Positions 1 to 6,808 are shown, counted from the first letter of the stretch. The stretch: DNA of 7,451 nt from Thermodesulfobacteriota bacterium (GCA_025454185.1 JALOOY010000066.1:1-7451), one strand, 5' to 3'. Notes: a model not told the origin generated them from the letters alone. A program made the numbers and translations.

Positions 1-209
1 TGCTCGCCCTGACCAGCCTCCGACTTCCGGCATCCACCCCGGATACCCTCAGGCCCGGCCTTCCGACGACGGAAACCGCCTATGACCCCATTATCGCGGC
101 CCTCGACAGCATGGTCACGGCCATGTTCTTCAGTACGGAAGGGCTGTATCCCTACCGGGCCATCGAGATGCCCGTCTTGAAAATGCGTGACCGGTTCCTC
201 CCCTCCTGA
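1..209 (+). CDS. C-terminal end of an unidentified protein (partial, 5' end outside window)
   Basis: An open frame enters the window in phase 3 (first full codon at 3) and runs for 68 residues to a TGA at 207-209. The other two plus-strand frames close early (TGA at 10-12 in the first, and by about position 83 in the second). The visible tail is soluble-looking, with no membrane segment. It contains the stretches TAYDPIIAALDSM and TEGLYPYRAIEMP and ends in MRDRFLPS. I do not recognise the family. It lies 52 bp upstream of the glycosyltransferase on the same strand with no evident terminator between, so it could be the preceding member of the same operon. Confidence that it is coding is moderate, resting on the open frame and the fit with the strand and spacing of the next gene. 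Confidence 0.55.
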   Translation, partial: LALTSLRLPASTPDTLRPGLPTTETAYDPIIAALDSMVTAMFFSTEGLYPYRAIEMPVLKMRDRFLPS

Positions 210-248
210 TCGGTAAAAAGCGTTGGTAAAGCGGGGGAAATATGCTAC

Positions 249-252
249 AGGA
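249..252 (+). promoter_or_regulatory. Ribosome binding site deciding the glycosyltransferase start
   Basis: AGGA sits 9 nt before the ATG at 262. The longer reading of this frame would start at a TTG at 223 and add 13 polar residues (KRGKYATGSND) that do not belong to the GT2 fold. The ATG places the first beta strand MKLLIVIPALNEE at the N-terminus, as is usual for the family, so the ATG is preferred. Confidence 0.6.
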
Positions 253-261
253 TCTAACGAC

Positions 262-1488
262 ATGAAACTGCTGATCGTGATTCCGGCCCTGAACGAGGAA
301 GCCGGCATCGAGAGCATCATTCAACGGACCCTGGAGGCCCGATCGGTCATCATGGCCCGGTCGCCGGTCACGGCGGTGGACATCACCGTAGTCAGCGACG
401 GCTCTACGGACCGCACGGTGGACATTGCCCGCCGCTACGGCGATCGTATTCGGCTCATCGTCTTTGAGAAAAACCGGGGCTACGGGGCGGCCATCAAGGA
501 GGGCTGGTCCCGGTCCGACGCCGAACTGCTCGGCTTCCTGGATGCGGACGGGACCTGCGATCCGGTCTTCTTCGCCGACCTCTGTCAAGCCCTGGAACGG
601 GACGGTTCGGACGTGGCCCTGGGCAACCGCCTGCATGCCCGAAGCCGCATGCCCGCCCTGCGCCGGGCAGGCAATTTCCTCTTCGCCCGTATGTTGACCC
701 TCTTTTCCGCCGTGAAAGTCCGGGACACGGCCAGCGGCATGCGGGTCGTGCGCCGCGCCAGCCTGCCTAAACTCCTGCCCCTGCCCGACGGGCTGCATTT
801 TACCCCGGCCATGAGCGCCCGGGCCCTGCTGGATGAGGACCTGCGGATTTCGGAGGAGGACATGCCCTATCACGAGCGGACCGGGACCTCGAAACTCAAG
901 GTCTGGAGAGACGGGGTCCGCTTTTTGAAAACCATTCTGGAGTCGGCCTTTCTCTACCGTCCCTCCGCCCCCCTGGAACTGGTCGGGTTCCTGGCCCTGG
1001 GCCTGGCGGTGTTCTTCATGGCCTACCCCGTGATCTATTACCTGCGAACCCGGACGGTGGCCGAGTGGATGATCTACCGCTTCGTTGTCAGCAGCCTGCT
1101 GGGAAGCAGTGCCGGCCTCCTCTTCTGTGCGGCCCACGTGAGCCGCCGGATGGTGAACCTGGTCCTGTGCTCCCGACGCGCTGTGGTTCCCCAGGACCCG
1201 CTGGGAAGGTTTCTGGATTCACGCATCTTCTGGTACATCATCATTTTTCTTTTTGCGCTCGGAGGGCTGCTGGTGCTGCCCAGCTTCTGGGAACTGGTCC
1301 TCACCGGCGCCACCTACGAACACTGGTCCCGTTTCATCGTCATGTCTTTTTTCTATTCCTTGGCCATCATCCTGCTCGGCACTAAAATGATCGGCTATTC
1401 CCTGGGGCTGCTGGCCGCCCGTCTGGACTATTTGACCCGGCGGACTTCCGCCGGCACCGAACCGTGCCGACAGGACCCCCATGTTTGA
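262..1488 (+). CDS. GT2 glycosyltransferase, polyprenyl-phosphate sugar synthase type, with C-terminal membrane helices
   Basis: The protein has 408 residues. The N-terminal GT-A domain (about 1-230) shows the family signatures: PALNEE at 8-13, SDGSTD at 45-50 for nucleotide-sugar binding, NRGYGAAIKEG at 71-81, the metal-binding DAD at 94-96 inside GFLDADGTCDP, DTASGMR at 155-161, and HERTGTSKLK at 204-213, close to the R-x-G-x-SK element of dolichol-phosphate mannosyltransferase relatives. Four hydrophobic segments follow (about 238-260, 273-292, 322-342, 355-380), then a short polar tail. By family knowledge such enzymes move a sugar from a nucleotide donor to a polyprenyl phosphate at the cytoplasmic membrane face; DPM1, GtrB, ArnC and CsbB are relatives. 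The donor sugar cannot be read from sequence. The gene leads the cassette and its last 8 bp overlap the methyltransferase start, which suggests translational coupling. No gene for a GtrA-type flippase is visible nearby. Confidence 0.9.
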   Translation: MKLLIVIPALNEEAGIESIIQRTLEARSVIMARSPVTAVDITVVSDGSTDRTVDIARRYGDRIRLIVFEKNRGYGAAIKEGWSRSDAELLGFLDADGTCDPVFFADLCQALERDGSDVALGNRLHARSRMPALRRAGNFLFARMLTLFSAVKVRDTASGMRVVRRASLPKLLPLPDGLHFTPAMSARALLDEDLRISEEDMPYHERTGTSKLKVWRDGVRFLKTILESAFLYRPSAPLELVGFLALGLAVFFMAYPVIYYLRTRTVAEWMIYRFVVSSLLGSSAGLLFCAAHVSRRMVNLVLCSRRAVVPQDPLGRFLDSRIFWYIIIFLFALGGLLVLPSFWELVLTGATYEHWSRFIVMSFFYSLAIILLGTKMIGYSLGLLAARLDYLTRRTSAGTEPCRQDPHV

Positions 1489-2146
1489 TCTGGCCCGGGA
1501 ATACGATGCCCAACTCCATCAGGGGCTGCGGCTCTCCGGAGAGGACAAGGATTTCTTCATCCGCGGCCGGCTGAGCGACCTGCGCCGCCGGCTACCCGCC
1601 GGGTTTCGACCGGAACGGATCCTCGACTTCGGTTGCGGCGTGGGCGACACGGCCCGGCACCTGGCGGCGATGTTTCCCGAAGCGCGGGTCGTCGGTTTCG
1701 ATACGTCTGAGCCGGCCCTGGCCCTGGCCCGCCGGAACTGCGCCTCGGAACGGGTTTCCTTTTGCGCTTCTTTTCCCAACCTGGAGACCGTGGATCTTTG
1801 CTACTGCAACGGTGTATTCCATCATATTCCTCGACAGCAGCGGCCCGAAGTCATGGGGGAGATCAGCCGGAAAACCCGGGCGGGGGGACTTTTCGCCCTG
1901 TTCGAAAACAATCCCTGGAATCCGGGGACGCGGATGGTGATGCGGCGCATACCCTTCGACCGGGAAGCGCAGCCGTTGCCGGCCCGGGAAACCAGGCGCC
2001 TATTGGAGCAAGGCGGCTTCTCCCATTGTTATTCCACCCGGTACCTGTTCTATTTTCCCCGGCCCCTGGCCCGGCTGCGCCCCCTGGAGGCGTTCCTGGT
2101 GCGACTTCCCCTGGGGGCCCAGTATTACCTTATGGCCCGGAAATGA
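1481..2146 (+). CDS. Class I SAM-dependent methyltransferase
   Basis: The protein has 221 residues. The Rossmann SAM-binding core is clear: motif I ILDFGCGVGDTAR at 47-59, the acidic end of strand 2 in VGFDTSEPALALAR at 71-84, and the post-motif element CNGVFHHIP at 109-117, as in Methyltransf_11/12-like enzymes. A second conserved-looking block, FENNPWNPGTR at 141-151, and a C-terminal LPLGAQYYLMARK resemble methyltransferases found in polysaccharide and lipid-sugar gene clusters, as I recall them. The start at 1481 overlaps the upstream glycosyltransferase by 8 bp and has AGGA at 1472-1475, five bases before the ATG. No membrane segment is evident, so it should act in the cytoplasm. The acceptor is unknown; from context, a sugar or lipid-linked intermediate made by the neighbouring enzymes is a fair inference. 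Family assignment is firm and the substrate is open. Confidence 0.9.
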   Translation: MFDLAREYDAQLHQGLRLSGEDKDFFIRGRLSDLRRRLPAGFRPERILDFGCGVGDTARHLAAMFPEARVVGFDTSEPALALARRNCASERVSFCASFPNLETVDLCYCNGVFHHIPRQQRPEVMGEISRKTRAGGLFALFENNPWNPGTRMVMRRIPFDREAQPLPARETRRLLEQGGFSHCYSTRYLFYFPRPLARLRPLEAFLVRLPLGAQYYLMARK

Positions 2147-2170
2147 TGGGGCCCTGCGCTGCGAACGCCT

Positions 2171-3853
2171 ATGCTGCCGGTCTTTGAAATTCTGGCCCTG
2201 ATCGGCTTGGCCCTGGCCTGTCTTCTTGGCCGGAAAGGCGGTCCCCGGACCTCCCCGGCCCTGCTGCCCCGCCGGCTGCCCCTTTCCAGGCACCGTCCGG
2301 CCCTGGTCTTTTTGTTCGTCGGCCTCACGGCCTTTTTCGGCTGCGTCCTGGCGGCCCTGGTCGCCGGGGTCCCCCAGCCTGCCATTCACGACGAGTTCAG
2401 CAACCTCCTGGCCGCCGACACCTTGGCCGCGGGCCGCCTGACCAACCCGACCCACCCCTTCTGGAAGCACTTCGAGACCTTTCATGTGATCCAACAACCC
2501 ACCTATGCCTCCAAATACCCTCCGGCCCAGGGTTTGATGCTGGCCTGCGGTCAGTTCTTTTTCGGGTCGCCCCTGGTGGGCGTCTGGCTGGCCGTGGCCC
2601 TGGCCGCCGCGGCCACATCCTGGATGCTGGCCGGCTGGTGCCCGCTGCGCTGGGCCTGGTGGGGGGGATTGCTGGCGGCGGTCCGGCTGGTCTTCTCCGG
2701 CCCCCTATTCCCGGAGGCCCCGGGCACCATGGCCTACTGGAGTCAGAGTTACTGGGGAGGGGCCGTGGCCGTTCTGGGCGGGGCCTTGATTTTCGGGGCC
2801 CTGCCGCGGCTCCGGAAGCACCCCCGGGGGCGCGACGCCCTCGGGCTCGGTCTGGGACTGGCCCTCCTGGCCAACCATCGCCCTTTTGAAGGGTTGCTGG
2901 TGGGCCTTCCCGCAGCGGCCGCCCTGCTGCTCGGACTGGTGCGTTTCCAACAGCGTTCGGGACACTTTCCTTTTCGGGCGGTTGGGGTGCCCCTTGGTTC
3001 CATCCTGCTCTTTACCGCCCTGGGAATGGGCTTCTATAATTACCGGGTCACCGGCGATCCGCTGCTGCTGCCCTACCAGGTCCACGAGGCCCGCTACGGC
3101 CTGGCCCCGGTTTTTTTGTGGCAGCCGCTCAAATCCCCGCCGGATTATAATCACCAGGTCTTGCGGGAATTCCATACCGGCTGGTCTAAAGACAGCTTTC
3201 AGATGCAGCAGACCTTCTCGGGTTGGCTGCGGGTGGCGGGGTTGAAACTCAGGGCCCTCGGCTGGTTTTACTTCGGCCTTCTGTTCGCGCCTTTTCTGGC
3301 AGCCTTCCCCTACATGTGGCGGCGCCGGCCGGTGAAATTCGCGCTGGCCGGCGGCGGGCTGCTGCTGGCCGGCCTGCTGGCTGAAACCTGGGCTTATCCC
3401 CATTACGCCGCCCCGGCAGCCCCGCTGGTCTTCCTGCTCCTGGTGGAAGCCCTGCGTCAGGCCCGCTTCCTGCACTGGCGGGGTCGCTTTTCCGGGGAAG
3501 CCCTGGTCCGGGCGGTGCTGCCCATGACGCTGGTGGCGACCGGCCTGCCCTTCATCCTGATCCAACTCTGGAAAACCCCCGACTGGACCCTGGAAAGGGC
3601 CCGCCTGTTGAAGGCCCTGGAGCAGACCCCGGGGCATCATCTGGTCATCGTCCGCTACGGCCCGGGGCACTCCCCGCACCAGGAATGGGTTTACAATCGG
3701 GCGGACATCGACCAGGCCCGCGTAGTCTGGGCCAGGGCCATGGACCCCGAGGCGGACGGTGCCCTGCGCCGCTATTTCCGGGACCGCCGGGCCTGGCTGC
3801 TGCAGGTCGAGGCGGCGCAGATCAGCCTGAATACCTTTCCGGCCGATCCCTAA
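2171..3853 (+). CDS. Polytopic GT-C-like membrane glycosyltransferase (family 39-like), probable
   Basis: The protein has 560 residues and about ten hydrophobic segments (roughly 5-20, 43-66, 134-154, 160-176, 196-212, 224-256, 272-290, 362-380, 389-428, 446-467), then a soluble C-terminal tail of about 90 residues. The first large loop carries the acidic pair D74-E75 in AIHDEFSNLLAADTL, where GT-C enzymes keep their catalytic acidic motif, and later ASKYPPAQGLMLACGQ (113-128). Other notable blocks are SYWGGAVAVLGG (193-204), NHRPFEGLLVG (235-245) and PHYAAP (410-415). The tail holds VIVRYGPGHSPHQEWVYN (492-509) and ARVVWARAMD (516-525). GT-C proteins use polyprenyl-phosphate sugars on the outer membrane face, which fits the synthase two genes upstream. 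The start is the only ATG between the in-frame stop at 2144-2146 and the coding body, and it lacks a good Shine-Dalgarno sequence, so translation may depend on coupling across the 24-nt gap. The 3' end overlaps the convergent gene by 32 bp. Enzymatic activity is inferred. Confidence 0.75.
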   Translation: MLPVFEILALIGLALACLLGRKGGPRTSPALLPRRLPLSRHRPALVFLFVGLTAFFGCVLAALVAGVPQPAIHDEFSNLLAADTLAAGRLTNPTHPFWKHFETFHVIQQPTYASKYPPAQGLMLACGQFFFGSPLVGVWLAVALAAAATSWMLAGWCPLRWAWWGGLLAAVRLVFSGPLFPEAPGTMAYWSQSYWGGAVAVLGGALIFGALPRLRKHPRGRDALGLGLGLALLANHRPFEGLLVGLPAAAALLLGLVRFQQRSGHFPFRAVGVPLGSILLFTALGMGFYNYRVTGDPLLLPYQVHEARYGLAPVFLWQPLKSPPDYNHQVLREFHTGWSKDSFQMQQTFSGWLRVAGLKLRALGWFYFGLLFAPFLAAFPYMWRRRPVKFALAGGGLLLAGLLAETWAYPHYAAPAAPLVFLLLVEALRQARFLHWRGRFSGEALVRAVLPMTLVATGLPFILIQLWKTPDWTLERARLLKALEQTPGHHLVIVRYGPGHSPHQEWVYNRADIDQARVVWARAMDPEADGALRRYFRDRRAWLLQVEAAQISLNTFPADP

Positions 3854-6284
3854 ACCCGGCGCGCTCCTCCGCATCCCCTTCCGGTCCGAGGCCTTGTTTG
3901 CGGACCCGGAAAAAAACGGCCCCCAGCAGCAGGCTCAGGAGACTCATCCCGGATACGGCCAGACCCCAGCGGAAGGAAGCCGGCCGGTATTCCAGACGGA
4001 TGGCATGGGTCCCCGCGCCGAGGGCCAGGGCCTGAAAGGCATGGTTGGCCCGGTAGATCCGGGCCGGTTTCCCGTTTACCCTGGCCTGCCAGCCCGGATA
4101 ATCCGGTTCACTCAGGAGCAGCATCCTCGGACCGGCACAGGACGCCTCCAGTTCCAGCCGGGTGTTCGTTCCAGCGCCCCACCGAATTTCATCCCGCAAT
4201 GGCGCTGCCGAAGCGCCCCCTTGCGACAGGACCGGCGGCTCCTCCAGCAAAACCGTCCGCTCGGGTTCGAAGCCCCGGCCCTTGATCAGGTCCCCGAGTT
4301 CCCGTTCGCCGCTTACGACCCTGGCCTCAGGGATCAGTGCGGCCCGGGGCAAGGTATGGCGGATCTCATAGAGCAGGGGCTCGAAGCTGCGCACCTCCGG
4401 GGTCCGGTCGGGGCGACCGCCCTGCTTCGGACCGGGGATATAATGCGGTCCCATCCGGCGGACCAGGCGAAAATCGGGCGAAACGATCGGCTCGGACCAT
4501 AAGATGTATTTGACATTCAGCAGGCGCAACACGTCGGTCGTATCGGGCCGGGGAGCGGTCTCAAGGAGGACCAGCAGGTCCCGGATGGGTTTGAAGACCA
4601 GCACCTGGAACCCCAGGGCGTTACGGACACGATGCACCAAAGGGTAGTCCAGGTAGAAGCGTTCCTGATGGAAATCGGCGGTCCGCCACTCCCGCTCCCC
4701 GGCCGGGACCAGGGCCTTGAGGACCTGCCGGTGGCTGTAGACCCGATAAAGTTCACGATCCTTTTTGGCGATCTCCAGGTTCGGGCTGGTCTTCAGGTAG
4801 GCCTCCCGGTCAAAGAGACGGTATTCCCCCCAGTTACCCAGGAACAGGTCGGCGGCCAGCAGTACGATCAACCAGCGCCCCCCCCAGGCCGGTGAGATTT
4901 TGCGATCGGCCAGCAAGGCCAGGGAGATCAGGACCAGGAGGGCTACCACGGTCAGACGCACGAGGTTGTGCAGATTGGCGGTCCAGGTCCGGGCCGGCAC
5001 TTCGGAATAAGGGGTGCGGAGATATTCCATCACGGCCGTCTGGAAAAGGAGGGCGGCCAGGGTCAACCCGGCCAGGGCCAGGGCCAGGGTCAGGGCCATC
5101 CTCTTGAATCCCGGCCGGCCCCTCTCGTCCGAGGTCCGGATTTTTTTTACCAGGGCGTCCCAGCCGAATCCGGCCAGCAGGCAGAGGACCAGATGGACCA
5201 GGAAAAAAAACTTGGCCGGATAACGAATCAGGGAAAGGCCGGGCACGATCCGATAGAGCACCCCGTACAGGGGGGTATGGCGCCCCAGGGCCAGGACCAG
5301 GGAAAAAAGCAGCAGCCCGGCCCACCAGGCCCGGCGCCCCCCCCCGTAGCGGAAATAAATGGACAGCAGCCCCAAGGGGATGCAGCCGAGATAGATGCTC
5401 TTCAGCCAGTTCTGGTCCTCGTAATAATAGCCCATACCCCGCCAGAAAAAATCCGGAAAGAGCAGGTTTCCCAGGTCTTTCAGGGACAGGGACCAGCGGG
5501 TGGCCTGCTCGAAGGAAAACCCGCTACCGCGGCTGGACTCCCGCACCATTTCCCAGAAAGGGAAAATCTGAAAGGCCCCCAACCCTAAAAAAAGGAGGTA
5601 CAGACCGCAGGTCAGTTTCAGATGCCAGGGCCAGGACGGCCGGTCGCCGGGGGTATTCCAAAAGCGGGGAAAGGCGGCCAGATTAACGACCAGGACCTGG
5701 GTCATCAAAAATATTTCGATGCCGCCGCCCAGGAACTGGACCAGGACAGCGGCCAGCGTGAACAGCCCGTAGACTTTCGATTCCCGCCGCAAGGCCCGGA
5801 GGAAAAGGAAAAGGACCAAAGGCGCCCAGGCGGCTGACTGCAGAGAGGACAGCACCGTGTGCAGGGAGAGCAGGAACCCCCCCAGGGAGAAGCTCAACGC
5901 GGCCAGAATCCCCGCCGCGGGACTCCCCTCCAGTTCCCGCACCAGGTGATAGACGAACCAGCCGGCCAGGAAAAAATGCAGGGCGATGATCAGGTTGAAG
6001 CCGAAAACCGGCGGCAGGAAGAAAAGCAGGGCATTGGGGGGATACAGCACTCCGGCCTGCAGCGAGGCGAAAAGCGGCTGCCCGGCAAAGCTGTAGGGGT
6101 TCCACAGCGGGAATTCCCCCAGCCGGAGGGTTTCCAACCATAGTTTTACGGTGGGGAAGAAAAAGGAAGAGAGGTCCCGCTCACCCAGCAGGACCGGCCG
6201 GCTCAGGGCCTCGGCAAAATAGGCCAGGACCAGCCCCCCCCACATGGACCATAACAGGATCCCCTGTCGCCGGCCTTTTCGCAT
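3822..6284 (-). CDS. YfhO-like polytopic membrane glycosyltransferase
   Basis: The protein has 820 residues and a positively charged start (MRKGRRQ) leading into about a dozen hydrophobic segments between 10 and 485, a large extracytoplasmic-type domain (about 490-770), one last helix (774-793) and a charged tail. YfhO-like marks are DLSSFFFP (38-45) with the acidic residue in the first loop, PLWNPYSFAGQPLF (59-72), QAGVLYPPN (76-84), LIRYPAKFFF (352-361), LLNVKYILW (588-596) and, near the end, LLLSEPDYPGWQARVNGK (722-739) followed by RANHAFQAL (745-753). YfhO of Gram-positives transfers a sugar from polyprenyl phosphate to a cell-wall polymer; in Gram-negatives the acceptor is generally unknown. 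The start at 6284 has no visible Shine-Dalgarno sequence and sits 5 nt past the pilin terminator T-run; M14 (6245) is an alternative that would cut into the first helix. The gene carries G8, G9 and A8 runs that could slip. It converges on the plus-strand operon. Confidence 0.85.
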   Translation of the reverse strand: MRKGRRQGILLWSMWGGLVLAYFAEALSRPVLLGERDLSSFFFPTVKLWLETLRLGEFPLWNPYSFAGQPLFASLQAGVLYPPNALLFFLPPVFGFNLIIALHFFLAGWFVYHLVRELEGSPAAGILAALSFSLGGFLLSLHTVLSSLQSAAWAPLVLFLFLRALRRESKVYGLFTLAAVLVQFLGGGIEIFLMTQVLVVNLAAFPRFWNTPGDRPSWPWHLKLTCGLYLLFLGLGAFQIFPFWEMVRESSRGSGFSFEQATRWSLSLKDLGNLLFPDFFWRGMGYYYEDQNWLKSIYLGCIPLGLLSIYFRYGGGRRAWWAGLLLFSLVLALGRHTPLYGVLYRIVPGLSLIRYPAKFFFLVHLVLCLLAGFGWDALVKKIRTSDERGRPGFKRMALTLALALAGLTLAALLFQTAVMEYLRTPYSEVPARTWTANLHNLVRLTVVALLVLISLALLADRKISPAWGGRWLIVLLAADLFLGNWGEYRLFDREAYLKTSPNLEIAKKDRELYRVYSHRQVLKALVPAGEREWRTADFHQERFYLDYPLVHRVRNALGFQVLVFKPIRDLLVLLETAPRPDTTDVLRLLNVKYILWSEPIVSPDFRLVRRMGPHYIPGPKQGGRPDRTPEVRSFEPLLYEIRHTLPRAALIPEARVVSGERELGDLIKGRGFEPERTVLLEEPPVLSQGGASAAPLRDEIRWGAGTNTRLELEASCAGPRMLLLSEPDYPGWQARVNGKPARIYRANHAFQALALGAGTHAIRLEYRPASFRWGLAVSGMSLLSLLLGAVFFRVRKQGLGPEGDAEERAGFRDRPERYSG

Positions 6285-6289
6285 GGGTT

Positions 6290-6321
6290 AAAAAAAGGCC
6301 CTCCCTTGAACGGGGAGGGCC
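6290..6321 (-). terminator. Intrinsic terminator of the pilin gene
   Basis: On the minus strand a perfect 9-bp GC-rich stem (GGCCCTCCC with GGGAGGGCC, arms 6313-6321 and 6297-6305, 7-nt loop 6306-6312) is followed directly by seven T residues (6296-6290). It begins 24 nt after the pilin stop codon. The T-run ends only 5 nt before the ATG of the YfhO-like gene, so it also separates the two genes transcriptionally. In the plus direction the stem is not followed by T residues, so it is one-way. Confidence 0.92.
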
Positions 6322-6344
6322 CCTAAAAATTTAAGCAGTAAGGT

Positions 6345-6698
6345 TTAGTTGGGGGTGATCGTCGCCGGTGAGGCCCAGGTCCAGGTATAGGCCGTGCCGT
6401 TGATGGTCGCCGTAAACGTGTTGCCGGCCAGCGTGATCCCGCCCGTTTCGGCCAGTTGTCCCAGGGTCAGGGCCGCGCTGGGGGCCACCGGCGGGGTCTG
6501 GGTCAGGGCGTTGGCGTAGGCCAGGGAGGCCGCGGCCCGGAGGTTCCCGGTCATGCCGTCCCGGGCCGCCGTTTCCGCTGCGTTACGCAAATCCAGGTAG
6601 CGGGGCACGGCAATGGCCGCCAGGATGCCGATGATCACGATGACGACGATCAATTCAATCATGGTGAAACCTTGGTTGTTCTTTAACCCTTTTTTCAT
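6345..6698 (-). CDS. Type IV major-pilin-like prepilin (MSHA-type resemblance)
   Basis: The prepilin has 117 residues and a short basic leader MKKGLKNNQG, cut by prepilin peptidase between G10 and F11 (class III signal, G|FTMIE). The mature chain would be 107 residues, with the essential Glu at mature position 5 (E15) and a hydrophobic alpha1 helix (about 14-32) ending in AVPRYLDL. The following stretch AAETAARDGMTGNLRAAASLAYANAL resembles MshA-type pilins (compare PRFLNLQDDARESALNGLKGAL, from memory). The C-terminal half is Ser/Thr-rich, has an N-G-T sequon at 100-102 and the TYTW-like segment AYTWTW, and contains no cysteine, so the usual pilin disulfide loop is absent. It lacks the calcium-loop features I would expect of GspG. 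An ideal ribosome binding site precedes the ATG and a strong terminator follows, so it appears monocistronic and highly expressed. A PilC/MshG-like gene lies upstream. A minor pilin or pseudopilin role cannot be excluded. Confidence 0.92.
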   Translation of the reverse strand: MKKGLKNNQGFTMIELIVVIVIIGILAAIAVPRYLDLRNAAETAARDGMTGNLRAAASLAYANALTQTPPVAPSAALTLGQLAETGGITLAGNTFTATINGTAYTWTWASPATITPN

Positions 6699-6705
6699 GT
6701 TTTCT

Positions 6706-6712
6706 CCCTCCT
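6706..6712 (-). promoter_or_regulatory. Strong ribosome binding site of the pilin gene
   Basis: On the minus strand AGGAGGG lies 7 nt before the ATG at 6698, near-ideal sequence and spacing. It is clearly stronger than any other initiation site in this window, as expected for an abundant structural pilin. Confidence 0.9.
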
Positions 6713-6758
6713 GTTTGTGGTTTTTTCTTATTTATGGTAAATCCGCTGTTGCCTTCCT

Positions 6759-6778
6759 GAACCCTGTGTCGCGGGTTC
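6759..6778 (-). other. Stem-loop at the 5' end of the predicted pilin leader
   Basis: GAACCC and GGGTTC form a perfect 6-bp stem with an 8-nt loop. If the sigma-54 promoter call is right, transcription starts near 6782 and this hairpin occupies about +4 to +24 of an 84-nt leader. A hairpin at the very 5' end is a known way to protect abundant mRNAs from RNase E (ompA is the classic case). The role here is inferred. Confidence 0.4.
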
Positions 6779-6792
6779 TTCGTCGGCATCCT

Positions 6793-6808
6793 TGCAATTC
6801 CGATACCT
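6793..6808 (-). promoter_or_regulatory. Candidate sigma-54 (-24/-12) promoter of the pilin gene
   Basis: The minus strand reads AGGTATCGGAATTGCA, against the consensus TGGCAC-N5-TTGCA. The near-invariant GG (-25/-24) and GC (-13/-12) are both present with exact spacing, and the whole TTGCA element matches. Mismatches are the first T, the C of GGCA and the base after the Y. The start would fall near 6782, giving an 84-nt leader. Many type IV pilin genes are driven by RpoN with the activator PilR, so the placement makes biological sense. Confidence 0.6.

Noticed and set aside
223..261. TTG start extending the GT2 protein by 13 residues
   Set aside because: The added residues are polar and outside the fold, and the ATG at 262 has AGGA at suitable spacing.
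130..1137. 335-residue open frame on the minus strand opposite the GT2 gene
   Set aside because: It is a GC-rich antisense shadow: low-complexity Gly/Gln/Arg/His composition, no domain motif, and it covers a gene with clear GT2 signatures.
2705..3874. 389-residue open frame on the minus strand opposite the GT-C-like gene
   Set aside because: It is Gln/Gly/Pro-rich with no recognisable fold and lies opposite a protein with ordered membrane helices and conserved-looking blocks.
3881..3909. Hairpin CCGGTCCG / CGGACCCGG just after the GT-C-like stop codon
   Set aside because: The stem carries a bulge and is followed by A residues, not T, on the plus strand, and it lies within the YfhO-like coding region, so it does not qualify as a terminator on either strand.
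5050..5099. Short tandem-like GCCAGG words
   Set aside because: They encode the alternating Leu/Ala helix ALTLALALAGLTLAALL in the YfhO-like protein and look like codon-driven low complexity, not an independent repeat.
4968..5588. 206-residue plus-strand open frame within the YfhO-like gene
   Set aside because: Repetitive GQGQ-like composition arises from the Leu/Ala-coding codons on the other strand; no motif or ribosome binding site supports it.
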